Assembly: GCA_037783415.1 (NCBI GenBank)
Contig: JAZGTN010000037.1
Span: forward strand, 6,961,001-7,025,000
Reading direction: 5' to 3'
Length of the DNA stretch: 64,000 bases
DNA from: Leptasterias polaris
Lineage: Eukaryota; Echinodermata; Asteroidea; Forcipulatida; Asteriidae
Both the position numbers and the translations under genes were made by a program. The notes beneath the pieces are model-generated. The model was not told where the DNA came from. It saw only the letters and a program-made list of their open reading frames with translations, and ran no database searches. Below are positions 34,598-45,780 of the stretch, piece by piece (position 1 is the first letter of the stretch; each line of letters opens with the position of its first letter).

Positions 34598-34907
34598 TTA
34601 AAGGTATTATGTACAGGATTGGTGAGGATTAAAACAAACCTACATAATTGATTAGTTTTAGTTTGAAAGCTTTATGATTATGAAGTATATTCAAGAACTA
34701 TTTTTCTGTTAAATATTTCACTCTGAAATGAAGTCTTATTCAAAGAAAATTGTCCATGGTTTTTCAATATTTTCTCCTGACTCACAATGGATTAAGCCAG
34801 AAATTGCCACTGGTTTGTTATTTCATGTTTATGGTTGATCACACACAACATGAACACTGCCTATAACTGTTTTGTCAGCTTTACCAATAATTATTTACCT
34901 TTAAAGA
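34598..34907. mobile_element. Family G MITE
   Basis: CTTTAAAGGTATTATGTACA at the left and AATTATTTACCTTTAAAG at the right are inverted ends. The interior GTTTTGTCAGCTTTACCAAT matches the copy at 25795-26335. Confidence 0.6.
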
Positions 34908-34909
34908 AC

Positions 34910-35790
34910 CATACGGGTTGGAAACATCCGATGCAGCTACGGTTACTTGCGTGGATTCCGTAGTCATGTGAAGTACCCAGTGGCACATCCCATGGGGCAA
35001 ACATTTGCTTACCCATGGACTGCGTGTTGTACACTTGATGTAAGCATGCTGTGTTCTGCTGTGTGTTAATCTAACTTGATTGCATATTATTAACGACTTG
35101 TTGTAATCAGCAAAACTGGAATATTGATTCCAATGATGTGCAGCTAAATCACTAAAATATGCGTTGGTTAAATATCTTGTTAAAACTTGACGACCTTGTA
35201 ACTTGTTTTGGAAATTATATTGAGCAATTTTTGGTTTGATATCTTTTTCTTGTTGGGGAGTTGATACCTTGGATCCTTTACAAGCCCCAAAGCCTCTTAT
35301 GGCTCCTGGATTTGGTGGTTTGCACGGATTGTGTATTTCAGCACCAGTCGTAGCCTCCTATAGTTTAATGTTTTATTTTAACTGTGTTTGAATATATTTG
35401 AATGAAGCAACACTTAAATGTTCTTTTCCAGGAACATTGACATAATTATTAAAAACCCAATTTCTAAGCTTGTTTGATGACAGGCAAATTCAACTAGTTA
35501 TAACTTTGTGTTGGTTATTCACAACTCTATCAAAAATAGCTTAAAGCCCACCGTGCAGCTCCATGCATCACCAGCCCTTCCCCGAACCCCCCCCCCCCCC
35601 AAAAACCCCAAAAACCAAAAAAACAACAACAAAAAACTAAAAAACAAATAAGAATAAACAAATACAAATAATAAAACTATAATAATAATTTGTTTAACAT
35701 AAGTCAATAAAATAAACAAAAATAAATAAAATAGTAATACATGTAGGCCTAATACAAGCAAACAACAACAGCACAATAAAAACAAGTAGT
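34910..35790. other. Intron spacer, low-complexity near the LINE
   Basis: C run at 35589-35600 followed by AAACCCC/AAACAAC low complexity. A long minus frame here is low-complexity. The left target-site duplication of the LINE is at 35778-35790. Confidence 0.5.
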
Positions 35791-38700
35791 TTGGTGACTG
35801 AGTTTGGTGAAAAAAATACAAAATAGGCTACTTTTTAAATTTGGAAAAAAAGAAACCATAAGAAAAATTCAATTACTAAACTTGTAAATAAGAATGGCGA
35901 AACTGTCTCAGGTTCAGCTGAAATATTAAAGGAAGAAGTAGTTTTTTACTCAAATCTGTATTCAAGAAGTTCTACAGATGAATCTGGTTTTGACAGCTAT
36001 TTTCTTAGAGATTTAGACCAAGGTCTTTGTATTGAGGACCAAAATTCTTGTGAAGGTCTGTTGAATGAGTCTGAATGTGCTGTTGCTCTTAAAGATATGG
36101 CTAACAATAAGAGCCCTGGGTGTGACGGTATAAATACCAGCCGAATTCTATAAATTCTTTTGGAAGGAAATTAAGTGTTTTTTGCTAGATGCCTTTCGGT
36201 TCTCTTTTCAATCGGGTCAATTAAGTATGGACCAAAGACGTGGTGTCATTAACTTAATCCCAAAACCTGGGAAAGACCCAACGGAGCTGTTGAACTGGAG
36301 GCCCATTTCGTTGTTGAATGTTGACTATAAAATATGTGCTAAAGCTATCGCTAATAGAATAAAAAGAGTCTTGCCTATTTTAATTCATTCTGACCAAACG
36401 GGTTTTATGCAAAATCGATATATTGGTGAAAATATTCGTTTAGTTCTAGATAGTATCAAGTATGCAAAAGAGGAAAATGTTCCAGGTATTATTTTATTTT
36501 TAGATTTTGAAAAAGCATTTGATAAATTAGAGTGGACATTTGTTGAAAAAAGTTTGCGATACTTTAATTTCGGACCTGACATCCTCAGATGGTTTCGTAC
36601 ATTGTATAATAACATTAGTAGTTGTGTAACTAATAATGGCCATGTTTCATCTTTTTTTAACTTGACAAGGGGAGTGCGTCAAGGATGTCCTCTTAGTCCA
36701 TATCTCTTTATTTTGGCAGCCGAATTAATGGCAATTTCTGTACGTCACTCACAAAATATTGCAGGTCTAAGTATTGGTGAAACTGAATTGAAAATTAGTA
36801 GTTATGCAGATGACACAACACTTTTTATTGATGGTAGCGACGTTTCTATTAACACTACTTTTGATCTTCTAGACAAATTTTCTTTGGCTTCAGGATTGAA
36901 AATTAACTATTTAAAATCTGAGGCAATGAAGATTGGTTCTTTAATTTTGAATGAAAATTTGGAGCCGCCTGGTAAAATAAAACATTGGTCGACAGGCCCA
37001 ATTAGATTGCTTGGTGTTTTGCTATCTTATAATGAAGAGGAGTTGATCCACTTAAACTATGACCCACAACTCAATAAAATTAAAACAGTTCTTAATTTAT
37101 GGGCGAGGAGAGATCTTACGCCTATTGGTAAAATAACTCTTGTCAAAAGTTTAGCATTGTCTCAATTGACTTTCCTTTTAACTGTGTTGCCTAATCCTCC
37201 TCAGAAATTCATAAATGAAGTTAATACTTTGGTCTATAGTTTTATCTGGAATGGTAAAGGTGACAAGATTAAGCGTAAAATCATGATTAATAGTTGTGAC
37301 AAAGGGGGTCTTAAAATGTTAGACTTGGAATGTATTCAAAAAAGTCTGAAATGTACATGGGTCAAAAGGCTGTTGAATGAGCCGCAGACCGTTATAAATT
37401 GGAAGTACTTTATTACTAGCAAGTTAACTCAACTTGGTCTCAGGGATATCTTATGGAAAATAAGTGTCTCTCCTAAAGATTTCCCATTCCATATATTAAA
37501 GGATCAATTTTTAATTGATGTCGTAAGAGCATGGTTGGAGTTTAAGTACCAAATCAAGTTGGAAGAAGGTGAATCTCACAAAAATAATATTTTATCTGAG
37601 GTTATATGGTATAATTCTAATATAAAAGTAAATAATAGATGTGTATTTTACAAGTCATGGGTCTTGGAGGGAATTATGACTTTGAAGGATATTTGTTTAG
37701 AAAATGGATGTCTCCTATCTTATGAAGAATTCAGGCTGAAATACAAAAATGTTAGTTGTACATTTATTCTTTTCTATGGTTTGCTAAAAAGTATTCCAAA
37801 GCAGTGGAGAGATATGTTAAGGTCAGGACAATATGTTCACACCAATGATTCACCGGTATTGATTTCTGAATTATGTAAACAAATAAAACCCTCAAAAATG
37901 GTTTATAAAACCCTTGCTAAATCAATTTGCCAGCAACCTTTGAAGTGTCAAGACAAGTGGACTCACTTATTGGGTAATATTCAAAATTGGAGTGCCATTT
38001 ATGAAGCTCCATTTGCTGTCACAAAAGACCCAAAACTGCAGTTTTTTCAATTTAAATTTATCCATTGTCTTGTTCCAACAAACACATTCTTATATAAAAT
38101 TGGAAGAAAAGAAACAGAATTGTGCTTCTTCTGCAATGAAAAGCCGGAAAAGTTACTGCATTTATTCTGGGAATGTGGTAAAGTGAAAGTTTTTTGGAAA
38201 CAAGTCTTGGAGTGGTTAAATGGGACAGTATTTAAGAATAATCCTATTACTTTTAATGTGAAAGACATTTGTTTCGGATTTTCTAAAGACTCGTCAACGC
38301 TCGTTACTTTTATTGTTATTCTTGCAAAGAAGTTTATTTTCAACAAGAAATATCAGGAAGAAAAAATACTGAATATAGTAGCTTTTAAGAACTTTACGCG
38401 TATTTTTTATGTTACTGAAGAGTGTATGGCAAGAGCCAAGGGATTAGATTATAAAGTAAAACAAAAGTGGAAGAATATGTTTTGATTTGTACTATCTTCC
38501 AGATGCAGGTCCCGTATGATTTGTAATTCACTTGTAACTTGAACTCTCAATATTGTTGTTGATTGAGAGACCAGTTAACTAGCAAGATATAAAGAATCGT
38601 ATAAATTTTGGAGATTTTCCAGGTGGATGTGTAGGCATGCGGGACTCGCATCTGAAAAGAGAAGAAAAAGAAGAAGAAAGAACTGTATATAATAATAGGT

Positions 38701-38834
38701 TCTAGTCTTCAGTTGTTCTTTGTTTGTCCTTTGTTTTTTGTCTGTCCTTTCTCTTTTTTTGTTGCTTGTCTTGTGTTTTGGGGTTTTTGTATTGAATTTT
38801 GTTGTTTTGCAATAATAAAAAAAAACAAAAAACA
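35791..38834 (+). mobile_element. L1/Tx1-like LINE, 5'-truncated, 13-bp target-site duplication
   Basis: AAAAACAAGTAGT occurs at 35778-35790 and again at 38835-38847 after an A-rich tail, marking a target-primed insertion. The body starts inside the protein (FGEKNTK, then YFLNLEK in another frame), so the endonuclease part is gone. The 3' untranslated region ends in an AATAAA-like, A-rich tail (38812-38840). It lies in intron 1 in the same orientation as the host gene. Confidence 0.85.
36134..38485 (+). CDS. LINE reverse transcriptase, long intact 3' part
   Basis: About 780 codons open from just after a frameshift to TGA at 38483-38485. Motifs counted from codon 36182: NLIPKPGK (24-31), NWRPISLLN (38-46), LDFEKAFD (107-114), RGVRQGCPLSPYLF (163-176) and SYADD (207-211), the catalytic Asp pair. 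Near the C-terminus CFFCNEKPEKLLHLFWEC is the Cys/His zinc-knuckle typical of L1/Tx1-type elements. No RNase H domain. Upstream, at least three small frameshifts break the frame (about 35826, 35850-35866, and an apparent 4-base insertion near 36130), so the copy is not autonomous. Confidence 0.85.
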   Translation: MPAEFYKFFWKEIKCFLLDAFRFSFQSGQLSMDQRRGVINLIPKPGKDPTELLNWRPISLLNVDYKICAKAIANRIKRVLPILIHSDQTGFMQNRYIGENIRLVLDSIKYAKEENVPGIILFLDFEKAFDKLEWTFVEKSLRYFNFGPDILRWFRTLYNNISSCVTNNGHVSSFFNLTRGVRQGCPLSPYLFILAAELMAISVRHSQNIAGLSIGETELKISSYADDTTLFIDGSDVSINTTFDLLDKFSLASGLKINYLKSEAMKIGSLILNENLEPPGKIKHWSTGPIRLLGVLLSYNEEELIHLNYDPQLNKIKTVLNLWARRDLTPIGKITLVKSLALSQLTFLLTVLPNPPQKFINEVNTLVYSFIWNGKGDKIKRKIMINSCDKGGLKMLDLECIQKSLKCTWVKRLLNEPQTVINWKYFITSKLTQLGLRDILWKISVSPKDFPFHILKDQFLIDVVRAWLEFKYQIKLEEGESHKNNILSEVIWYNSNIKVNNRCVFYKSWVLEGIMTLKDICLENGCLLSYEEFRLKYKNVSCTFILFYGLLKSIPKQWRDMLRSGQYVHTNDSPVLISELCKQIKPSKMVYKTLAKSICQQPLKCQDKWTHLLGNIQNWSAIYEAPFAVTKDPKLQFFQFKFIHCLVPTNTFLYKIGRKETELCFFCNEKPEKLLHLFWECGKVKVFWKQVLEWLNGTVFKNNPITFNVKDICFGFSKDSSTLVTFIVILAKKFIFNKKYQEEKILNIVAFKNFTRIFYVTEECMARAKGLDYKVKQKWKNMF

Positions 38835-38849
38835 AAAAACAAGTAGTCA

Positions 38850-39105
38850 TGATCGAAACGTGTATTTTCGTTTCCTTGGGTTCAAGTAGCACCAACAAAA
38901 AACACTTATCACGTGGTCCTCTGTGCAGTAAATAATAATATCAAACATTTTAATACGCTCTGCTTTGTAAACAAAACCACAGCGTAGCGCTAACAATAAG
39001 TGAATCAGAGGGAAAAATCACAGAGTAATAACGTTGATCAATTAATTGTGGAAAAGATAGGTTTAAAGTATAGTTTATAATGAGATGTGTGTTTACGCCC
39101 TCTTG
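38850..39105. other. Intron 1 end, nothing recognised
   Basis: Short spacer between the LINE and the exon 2 acceptor; branch-point and polypyrimidine sequence are present just before 39109. Confidence 0.5.
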
Positions 39106-39108
39106 CAG

Positions 39109-39286
39109 ATACAGGTGGCAGACCTTGATGTGGTGGTTTTTCAAGAGGTACGAGCCGACCTGGATGAAGAACGTTCACAACTTCTTGACCTAAAGAGTTT
39201 ACTTCCATCGTACAGGTGGCACGTGTACCGCTCGTCGCAGAGGGTCACTCCATTCAAAGGTGCACCAGCGGGATGGGAAATGGAAG
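39109..39286 (+). CDS. Exon 2: EEP core with catalytic Glu (residues 54-112)
   Basis: Acceptor CTCTTGCAG ends at 39108; donor AAG|GTACTC at 39287 leaves phase 1. The exon continues the exon 1 frame without a break. ADLDVVVFQEVRAD (57-70) is the second EEP motif; Glu66 in QEV corresponds to the metal-binding glutamate of the superfamily. The remainder (SYRWHVYRSS, VTPFKG, GWEME) leads into exon 3, where the split Gly codon forms the GLGLLSRHP motif. Frame, splice sites and motif spacing all agree. Confidence 0.88.
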
Positions 39287-39539
39287 GTACTCATTTGAAC
39301 TTTGACCCTTGTTTATCTATCAAAATCCATCCCCAGGTTTTGTGTCTGATAATGCAATGGTCGATTTCACAGGACTATGATGGTCGTGTGAAGGTGTGAT
39401 AACTTTGGTTGGGTTATAAAGCTCAACTCATACATTTTGTTTTACATTTTGTTTCATAATTTTGTAATTTATTCAAGAGTTATAGAATATAACAGCTGAA
39501 CAGGTTTGGAGATGTGCCTCATTTTTTCTGAGAAAATAG

Positions 39540-39642
39540 AATTAGCTGTTGCAAACTGCTTACCAACCAAAAGGACCTGTGGTAAAAATGCAAAAAATAA
39601 GTTAGTGGCCTGACGTTTCGACCCTAGCAGAGTCTTTCTCAT
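39540..39642. repeat. Dispersed repeat F, copy 3 (inverted)
   Basis: AACCAAAAGGACCTGTGGTA and GACGTTTCGACCCTAGCAGA are the reverse of the copy at 20165. It sits in the short intron 2. Confidence 0.65.
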
Positions 39643-39952
39643 TTTTTCTCTGTATGAAAACTTGATAGAAATCGTACAGTGCAATCTCTATAAAATATAA
39701 TATTTTTTTCCGTTTTTTATTTTTCAGTTTATGACCCCCAAGGAAAACACAATTGGGTCAAGTAGTCATACAGTTGAAGACTGTTTGGTGTTTCCTGTTT
39801 GATTGATAACGCAAAAAAAAGAATTTATTTGATACAAAATTAATTAGTTAGGCTATTAACTAATAGTGATGTTGTACTGTAAGTTACAGTAGGGGTGTCA
39901 TTGCGCAGGTTGTGTAACCGACAATGAACCTCGTTGATCTTTCTTGTTGAAG

Positions 39953-40159
39953 GCTTAGGGCTGCTGAGCCGGCACCCCATCGTTACTTCAGACTCCCAGC
40001 GTTTAACTCATCAATCTCCCAAAGACAAGAACACACGACTGGTCCTCCACGCCTCGCTGCGGCTCGACCTCGTCAACGTTAGCATCGCCGTGGCTCACTT
40101 GTCGTACGACCACTGGCAGCAATGTGTGAACGTGGCCGAAATCATGAAGCACATACGGG
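39953..40159 (+). CDS. Exon 3: EEP core, GLGLLSRHP and VAHLSYD motifs (residues 113-181)
   Basis: The acceptor follows a T-rich stretch (TTTCTTGTTGAAG, ending 39952) and the donor is GTAAGT at 40160; phases are 1 in and 1 out. The split Gly113 is followed by LGLLSRHPIV, the conserved loop before the central beta strands of EEP enzymes. IAVAHLSYDHW (157-167) matches the usual strand carrying the THL/AHL motif. The exon is richer in GC and CpG than the surrounding introns. It is separated from exon 2 by only 666 bases, the shortest intron of the gene; that intron carries a copy of the dispersed repeat called F. Confidence 0.88.
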
Positions 40160-40164
40160 GTAAG

Positions 40165-41100
40165 TCTCCATCACTTTGAATGAATATCAAGTAAAACATA
40201 GAAAAGAGGAAAAAACAAAAAAAAACTCTGTCACGATTCTGGGTCACGCTCTGGTGAATGACGGCGCCGCAAATGTTAGTTTGTGTAGGCAGACAGCCAC
40301 CCCCAATATGTCAGGCTGATGGCATTCGTAAAAGATATATGCGACGGGTATTCAGGATTCTGTGTATTTAAACTTGTGTTGATCATCTTTAACCAATTTT
40401 ACCCATCTGACTCCCCCCTTCTTTTAAAGAATAAGAGAAATCCCAGTGTCAATGAACTGAAATGTCATCATTGATCACCCTGGTTTGTCTCGCCAAATCA
40501 ACTTCAATTACAAATATTGTTGTTACTCTCGGATGCCATTCTCTTTACCGAACGCGTCATTTATATCGATAGGAATTAGCGTCAGGACCTGTGTTTGTTT
40601 CATTAACGAAAGGAGAAAGTAAAACACCCACTCGGTCCCCAAAGGACCCTCCCCCCTATAAGTAAAGTCACCTGAACAAATATAGTTGCGTAGGCATTGT
40701 CTGCTGATGTCAGAGAAATTTCTGATACCCAGGGGAGCGGCTCCATACATTGTTTTTAAATGATAGAGGGATTGGTAAAATCTTTAGTAATTTCATTATT
40801 TCTCTATTTCAAGAGCATGAATGATTGTCATTGATATTCAGACGGTACGTTTTAGCTGAAAGGTCAATTTCTTGATAGTTGACATCACCAATACATTATA
40901 GGGTCATACTCTGGCAATAACTCGTAAAATGTTTTGTAGGCTAACTTCTATCCGTGAGCCTGAAGTTGGTAATGATATACTAAGCATCGTGCAAAGTTAT
41001 TTCTTTTGAAGTACCCCGTTGATTAGAAATCTATAAAAGTATATTTTTTATGTCCAAAATTTAAATTTCCAAAGATATCCTATAGGAGGCTTTTTGAGAT
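40165..41100. other. Intron 3 spacer, nothing recognised
   Basis: No supported gene or element; a minus-strand frame at 40523-40750 has no motif. Confidence 0.4.
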
Positions 41101-41110
41101 TCAAATTATC

Positions 41111-41362
41111 ATGGCGTCTGTTTGTCAAATTATCATGGCGTCTGTTTGTGAATGCTGCGGCAAGAGATGTGGTTGGTACCCGCTACGGTACAGGGATGGA
41201 TTCGGCGCTCATGATGAAAATACCGTGACAGGTTTTTCCCCCTGTTTTCTTAATTATAGTATAACGACACTGTATTCAACCGTCTCTTTCCCGGGTGACT
41301 TTACTGTATCTTTCTTGATAACTTTGCCTATAAATCAGATTGCCAATATCACGCGGTTTTAA
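41111..41362. repeat. Dispersed repeat E, copy 3 (inverted)
   Basis: GAATGCTGCGGCAAGAGATG and GATGAAAATACCGTGACAG match the reverse complement of 21170-21290. ATTATCATGGCGTCTGTTTG is duplicated at the start. Confidence 0.55.
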
Positions 41363-41699
41363 TACCATACTCAAAACGTGAATATCCTTTTCAATTAAAT
41401 TGTCCTTTTTTCCCCAAACCAACTTTCTTGAAAAGCAAAGTATGTTTGAATCTTACCCGAATCAATAGTTTCCCGTTCTCAAAATATGTTAAGACAAAAA
41501 CTACATCATGCCGGGCAAGTGGTAACTCGCGGCTGTTACAAGGTTAAGAGAAACAAGAGCACCTTTCTGGAACTAAATTAATGAATGATTCACTTCATTT
41601 TGCAAGTAGCGACTGGACTGATGATGCATCAAAGAGAGGGGGAACTGCAGGCCTGAGGCGTTTTTTTTTTTTAAAGGGATGAAGGGCAACGAGGCGTTT

Positions 41700-42060
41700 T
41701 CTCCTTGGTAAAGGGTACCTCTGTAGGAGGAAATCGTGTAGAACATTTTAAGAGATACCAAGGCAACGACCAGGGACAATAGAGGCAATTGCTTTAGTTT
41801 TGCCTTCGTTGCCTCCGTGAAGTGTACAGAACATTTTAAGAGATACCAAGGCAACGACCAGGGGCAATAGAGGCAATTGCTTTAGTTTTGCCTTCGTTGC
41901 CTCCGTGAAGTGTACAGGCCTGGAACTGATACATCTTGTTTTGAATAAAAGAAGCTCGTAGTATATGAGGAAATATATAAAAGAGGATACCAAGGCAATG
42001 ACCAGGAGCAACAGAGGCAATTACCTCCGTTTTGCCTCCGTGTACTGAAGTAACAGAACT
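41700..42060. repeat. About 88-bp tandem repeat with relatives elsewhere
   Basis: ATTTTAAGAGATACCAAGGC, AACGACCAGGG, GCAATTGCTTTAGTTTTGCC and TTGCCTCCGTGAAGTG repeat twice, with a third diverged copy. Single copies of the same word set lie at 49740-49810 and 50496-50560. Minus-strand frames here only translate the repeat. Confidence 0.75.
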
Positions 42061-42069
42061 AATCAATCT

Positions 42070-43010
42070 TTGTTTTTACTTAAAAGAAGCTCGTAAGGAA
42101 CCAATTGATTTGTGTTTCCAATTTCTTGCAGGAAGGCAGGGGTAAGTGACTTATACTAAACTCATTAATCACATATTGTTGAAATATTGACTTTACCTTG
42201 CCTTTGTAAAGTGAGACGCTTCACGGAAATTGAAATTAAACCCTGGTCAAACTTCCTTCCCTCGGGGGCAGCTACATGATCACCCCTCAAAAATTATTCA
42301 TACTTCAATTCATAAAATGGATATTAATATAACAGCTGACGGGTGGAATTCCTCAATTAAAAATAAGGGGAGGAATTCTAAAAAATCAGGGGACTGGCCC
42401 GGCAGTAATGCAAAAATCTCATCATTTGTAACTTAAGTCGAACCAGCGTCCAGTTCGTATCACCCTTTTCGTCATGCAATCTCAGTTGTGTTTTGTGTGT
42501 TATCCATAAACCATGCCCCCCCTCTCTCTCTTCCTCTATTCTGTGTCATGTTTAATTGAGAGCCAGCTATGATTCTGTTAATGATCAAGGCAGGTGTATG
42601 GCCTTAAAGGTGCAGCCTCGTCAATTGGTAGCAGCTGGCCTTTGTGCGTAACCTAGTACGGATAGCACGTCGCGTTTGCTCGTGTCCCTTGCAGAGAAGT
42701 CTTCTTGACACGATAGCACTCAAAAAGAAATCCATCATGTGAGATTGTACCGGGACATTGGGCATGTAATCCGACTGGGATTAACTCTCTGATAGCTACC
42801 TGGAATATTGTAAATGTTTGATATGTCTGTGCGTATATCAATCGTGGACACATTTTTCAAGCTCTTTATCAAAATACATTTTCAATCAGTGATTTTAAAG
42901 GGACGGTAATTGTTTTGTTGTATCATCACTTTACAACAAAAGATAGTTCTGTTGTTTCTTAATACGATTGTTCTTAAAAAGATATGTCTTTCCTTTTTCT
43001 TTTTCAAAAT
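42070..43010. other. Intron 3 spacer, nothing recognised
   Basis: No supported gene, RNA or element. Confidence 0.4.
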
Positions 43011-43019
43011 TGTTTTTAC

Positions 43020-43150
43020 AGATTAAGAAGGTCTCCAAAGTCAAATTCAGTTTTGTGGTGCACCCGTTTTCTACTAATACAGTCCTCATGAAAGTGGGGA
43101 AAAATTACAAGTCTCGAACTTCACGTTAAAATGTGTATTTTGTTTTATTG
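43020..43150. repeat. Dispersed repeat H, copy 1 (inverted)
   Basis: ACTAATACAGTCCTCATGAA and TCGAACTTCACGTTAAAATG correspond in reverse to CATTTTAACGTGAG words at 43660-43880 and 47370-47560. Confidence 0.5.
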
Positions 43151-43199
43151 TATACTCTTTCTTTCAGAGCGAAATGTGAAACATGACGTCATCGGACAG

Positions 43200-43567
43200 C
43201 AAAATAAAAATAGTCCTGTACATGATCGTGACACTTGTGTCCTTAAGCAAGGCACTTAACCAGTATTGCTTCGTCCTTCGGATGAGACGTAAAGCCGTTG
43301 GTCCCGTGTGTTGTGTAATGCACGTTAAAGAACCCAGTGCACTTATCGAAAAGAGAAGGGGTTCGCCCCGGTGTTCCTGGTTTGATTGGCTGCATATTGC
43401 GCCACAGCACCTTGTAAACCATTACATGGTGCTATGTAAAGGAATAGGTCTCAAAACTTCAAAAAGTAGCTCTACATATACCTTGCAGGAAAATACTGAC
43501 TGTTGAAGCGCCTTGAGCGTCACTGAGTGACGGATATGAGCGCTATATAAGAAGCCACTATTATTAC
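43200..43567 (+). mobile_element. SINE family S1, body and tail
   Basis: GTCCTTAAGCAAGGCACTTA, TTCGTCCTTCGGATGAGACG, GCCGTTGGTCCCGTGTGTTG and AGGGGTTCGCCCCGGTGTTC are followed by the tail TGAGCGCTATATAAGAAGCC ACTATTATT. This is a SINE with a central conserved body and a LINE-like tail; the tRNA-like head is missing or decayed here. A copy with a head lies at 51522-51965 in reverse. Confidence 0.75.
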
Positions 43568-43639
43568 ATTCTAAAGAAGAAATGTTGCGGCAGTCAAAAA
43601 AACAAATTCAATGTTATTTTGTAGGAAAATGTACAGACA

Positions 43640-43890
43640 ATATATTTGAAATGTGACTTCATCGAACGTTTTTTGATTTTGGACTTTGACAAAAAAGTGC
43701 ATTTAAAAGGTTACAAACACAGTGGCATTTCGCACCATTTTAACGTGAGATTAGATACTTGTAATTTTCCCCGTTTTCATTTAGAACTCTATCTAGAAAA
43801 TGATTTAATCACAAAACTTAATTTGACCTTGAAATCCCTGTTTGAACATAAACGCCAGCTTTTACAAAAAGTGAAAGCTGTGCTCTTGTA
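43640..43890. repeat. Dispersed repeat H, copy 2
   Basis: CCATTTTAACGTGAGATTAG, CCCCGTTTTCAT and AAACTTAATTTGACCTTG match 47370-47560. An open frame here (81 codons) is not supported as a gene. Confidence 0.5.
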
Positions 43891-43894
43891 AAAA

Positions 43895-44970
43895 CAACTG
43901 ACAAGGAAATTCAGTTAACATGGTACTTATTTTAATTTGCGAAATAGTTCAAGTTCCTTTCGCAATCAACTCTGTTAAAAACTTACACACAAAAAGATGT
44001 TCTCAGAAAACATTCCAAACCATCTCATTTCGCTCTTAAGTTATGACTGAAGAATAGCATTGCATACAGTTTCGTTCGGTAAAACTGAATGGTACGTTCA
44101 TTATTAATCATTTTGTATACAATTGGAATTTGATAAATGCCGGCATTTTAACCCAAAGTGGGAGGTCGATCGGAAAAACAACTGACAAAAACAACTCAAT
44201 TATCAAGATGCTTATTCCAATGTCACCCAACTATAAAATACTCCAAGGTCCGACTGCAATTATGTAGCAAATAATTCTCAGAAAAAATTAAAACAGATGA
44301 AAACATCTGAAGTTCTTTGAATCATTTGGCACGAAGTTATGCCTGAAAAATTTGCATCATTTATCAGTTTCATTCAATGAAATTGGGTTGAACAACCCTC
44401 ATCGACTTTCTTGTATATATAGGCCTAGTTGCTTCAAATGTTTTAAGAAATGGGTACAAGTAGGTCATTATGCCTACTTTTGGCATTCTCTGAAAAACAA
44501 GACCCCGCTTTATATGCCGTAGCCAGATCTACAACTGCTATTTGTCATAAGCAAACATTATTGAGCCCGGTTAAAGTATTTGAGCTAAAACTCTTGTGAA
44601 TTATAACAAACTCTGATACCACACTGACCAGTTTAAACCTAAATGCCGCCATTGGATGACTTTCCCCCGACAGTGCTGACATTCGTCTGTTTTCTTAACG
44701 CATATTTCTGCATGTGTGTGGCACGTGAATTGATTTGGTGTCATCAGACGGCTGTTAGTCCACCACGGCAAATTTATCAAATTGAGACTCGACGTTCACG
44801 GACGTCTTTTAGAAGAAATGGGGTCGAGAAAATTGGTATTTTACAGTGAGATGGTGATATCGGGGGCGGCTTGTTTCTTTCTTGAAATTAAGACTTTTTC
44901 ATCATAATTCATTGGGTGGATGATGCCAGGGTATTTTGATAAACCGAGTTGGCTGGATGATACACCAAAG
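43895..44970. other. Intron 3 spacer, nothing recognised
   Basis: AT-rich; no supported feature. Confidence 0.4.
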
Positions 44971-44973
44971 CTA

Positions 44974-45089
44974 TGAAATTGGGTTTTATTCTTTACTGGT
45001 TTGAACTTAGACTTTGATCTTTATTTCTAACCAAAGCAATGCAATTGGGTTTTATTCTTTACTGGTTTGAACTTAGACTTTGATCTTTG
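44974..45089. repeat. 63-bp tandem duplication
   Basis: TTGGGTTTTATTCTTTACTG and GAACTTAGACTTTGATCTT appear twice in a row, nearly identical. Confidence 0.9.
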
Positions 45090-45404
45090 AGCCGATGATT
45101 TGGGGGAAACTCTGCTACTAGTAACCACAGCTCGTCTGAGAAATTACAGAATGATTGGAAGGTATTTATTTGATGTCAATTTTTATGAGGGAAATTGATT
45201 AATTGTGTAAGTTTTGCCCCAAAACTGTCGCAATATGCAACGCATAGCTATTTTGATTTAGTAGACTTAGACCTTACTTCAAAGGGCGTGGTTTCTAGTG
45301 TGGTTTTTAATTACATTAGCAGCTGTCCAGTACTCTTTACCAAGTAAGTTTTCATGTTCATTAATTTTTGGAGTAATAACCAAAGGCATATTATACACTC
45401 CCTT

Positions 45405-45780
45405 TAAAGGTGGGGTCATAGATTGGTAAATACTCAAAAACAAATTGACCATGACAAATTTACTTGTTGAAAAGCACTGCAGCTGTCGATAGTATAGAGT
45501 ATTTTGATAAAGTTTTCCCTTTGAAGTAATAGGGTATGGATAATTGTTCATCCAAAAAGAATTGAATCTGAGAAACGACTATTTTCACGAATCGTTTCTC
45601 AGGTTTCTCAGGTTTAGTGTCCGTTCGCGAATGCTGTGGCCAGAGATGAGGTTGGTAAAAAAAAACTTGAATCCTTTTTGCTGTTTTCTCAGCAAGTTAT
45701 TGAGATTGTTCAGGCTGAAACTTTCACATGTGACTTTTATGTATCTTTCTTTATAATTTTGCCTTTAAATTAGCATAACG
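45405..45780. mobile_element. Family C MITE with repeat E sequence at right
   Basis: CTTTAAAGGTGGGGTCATAG at the left; GAAAAGCACTGCAGCTGTCG inside; at right GAATGCTGTGGCCAGAGATG and TCAGGCTGAAACTTTCACAT are repeat E words (copy 4). Confidence 0.5.

Noticed and set aside
35519..35821. 100-codon minus-strand hydrophobic frame
   Set aside because: Low-complexity (AAC/AAAT) tract beside the LINE.
41573..42066. Three overlapping minus-strand frames with a repeated HGGNEGKTKAIAS segment
   Set aside because: They translate the 88-bp tandem repeat; the same unit occurs singly elsewhere without an open frame.
43183..43506. 107-codon frame at the S1 SINE
   Set aside because: It translates the SINE body.
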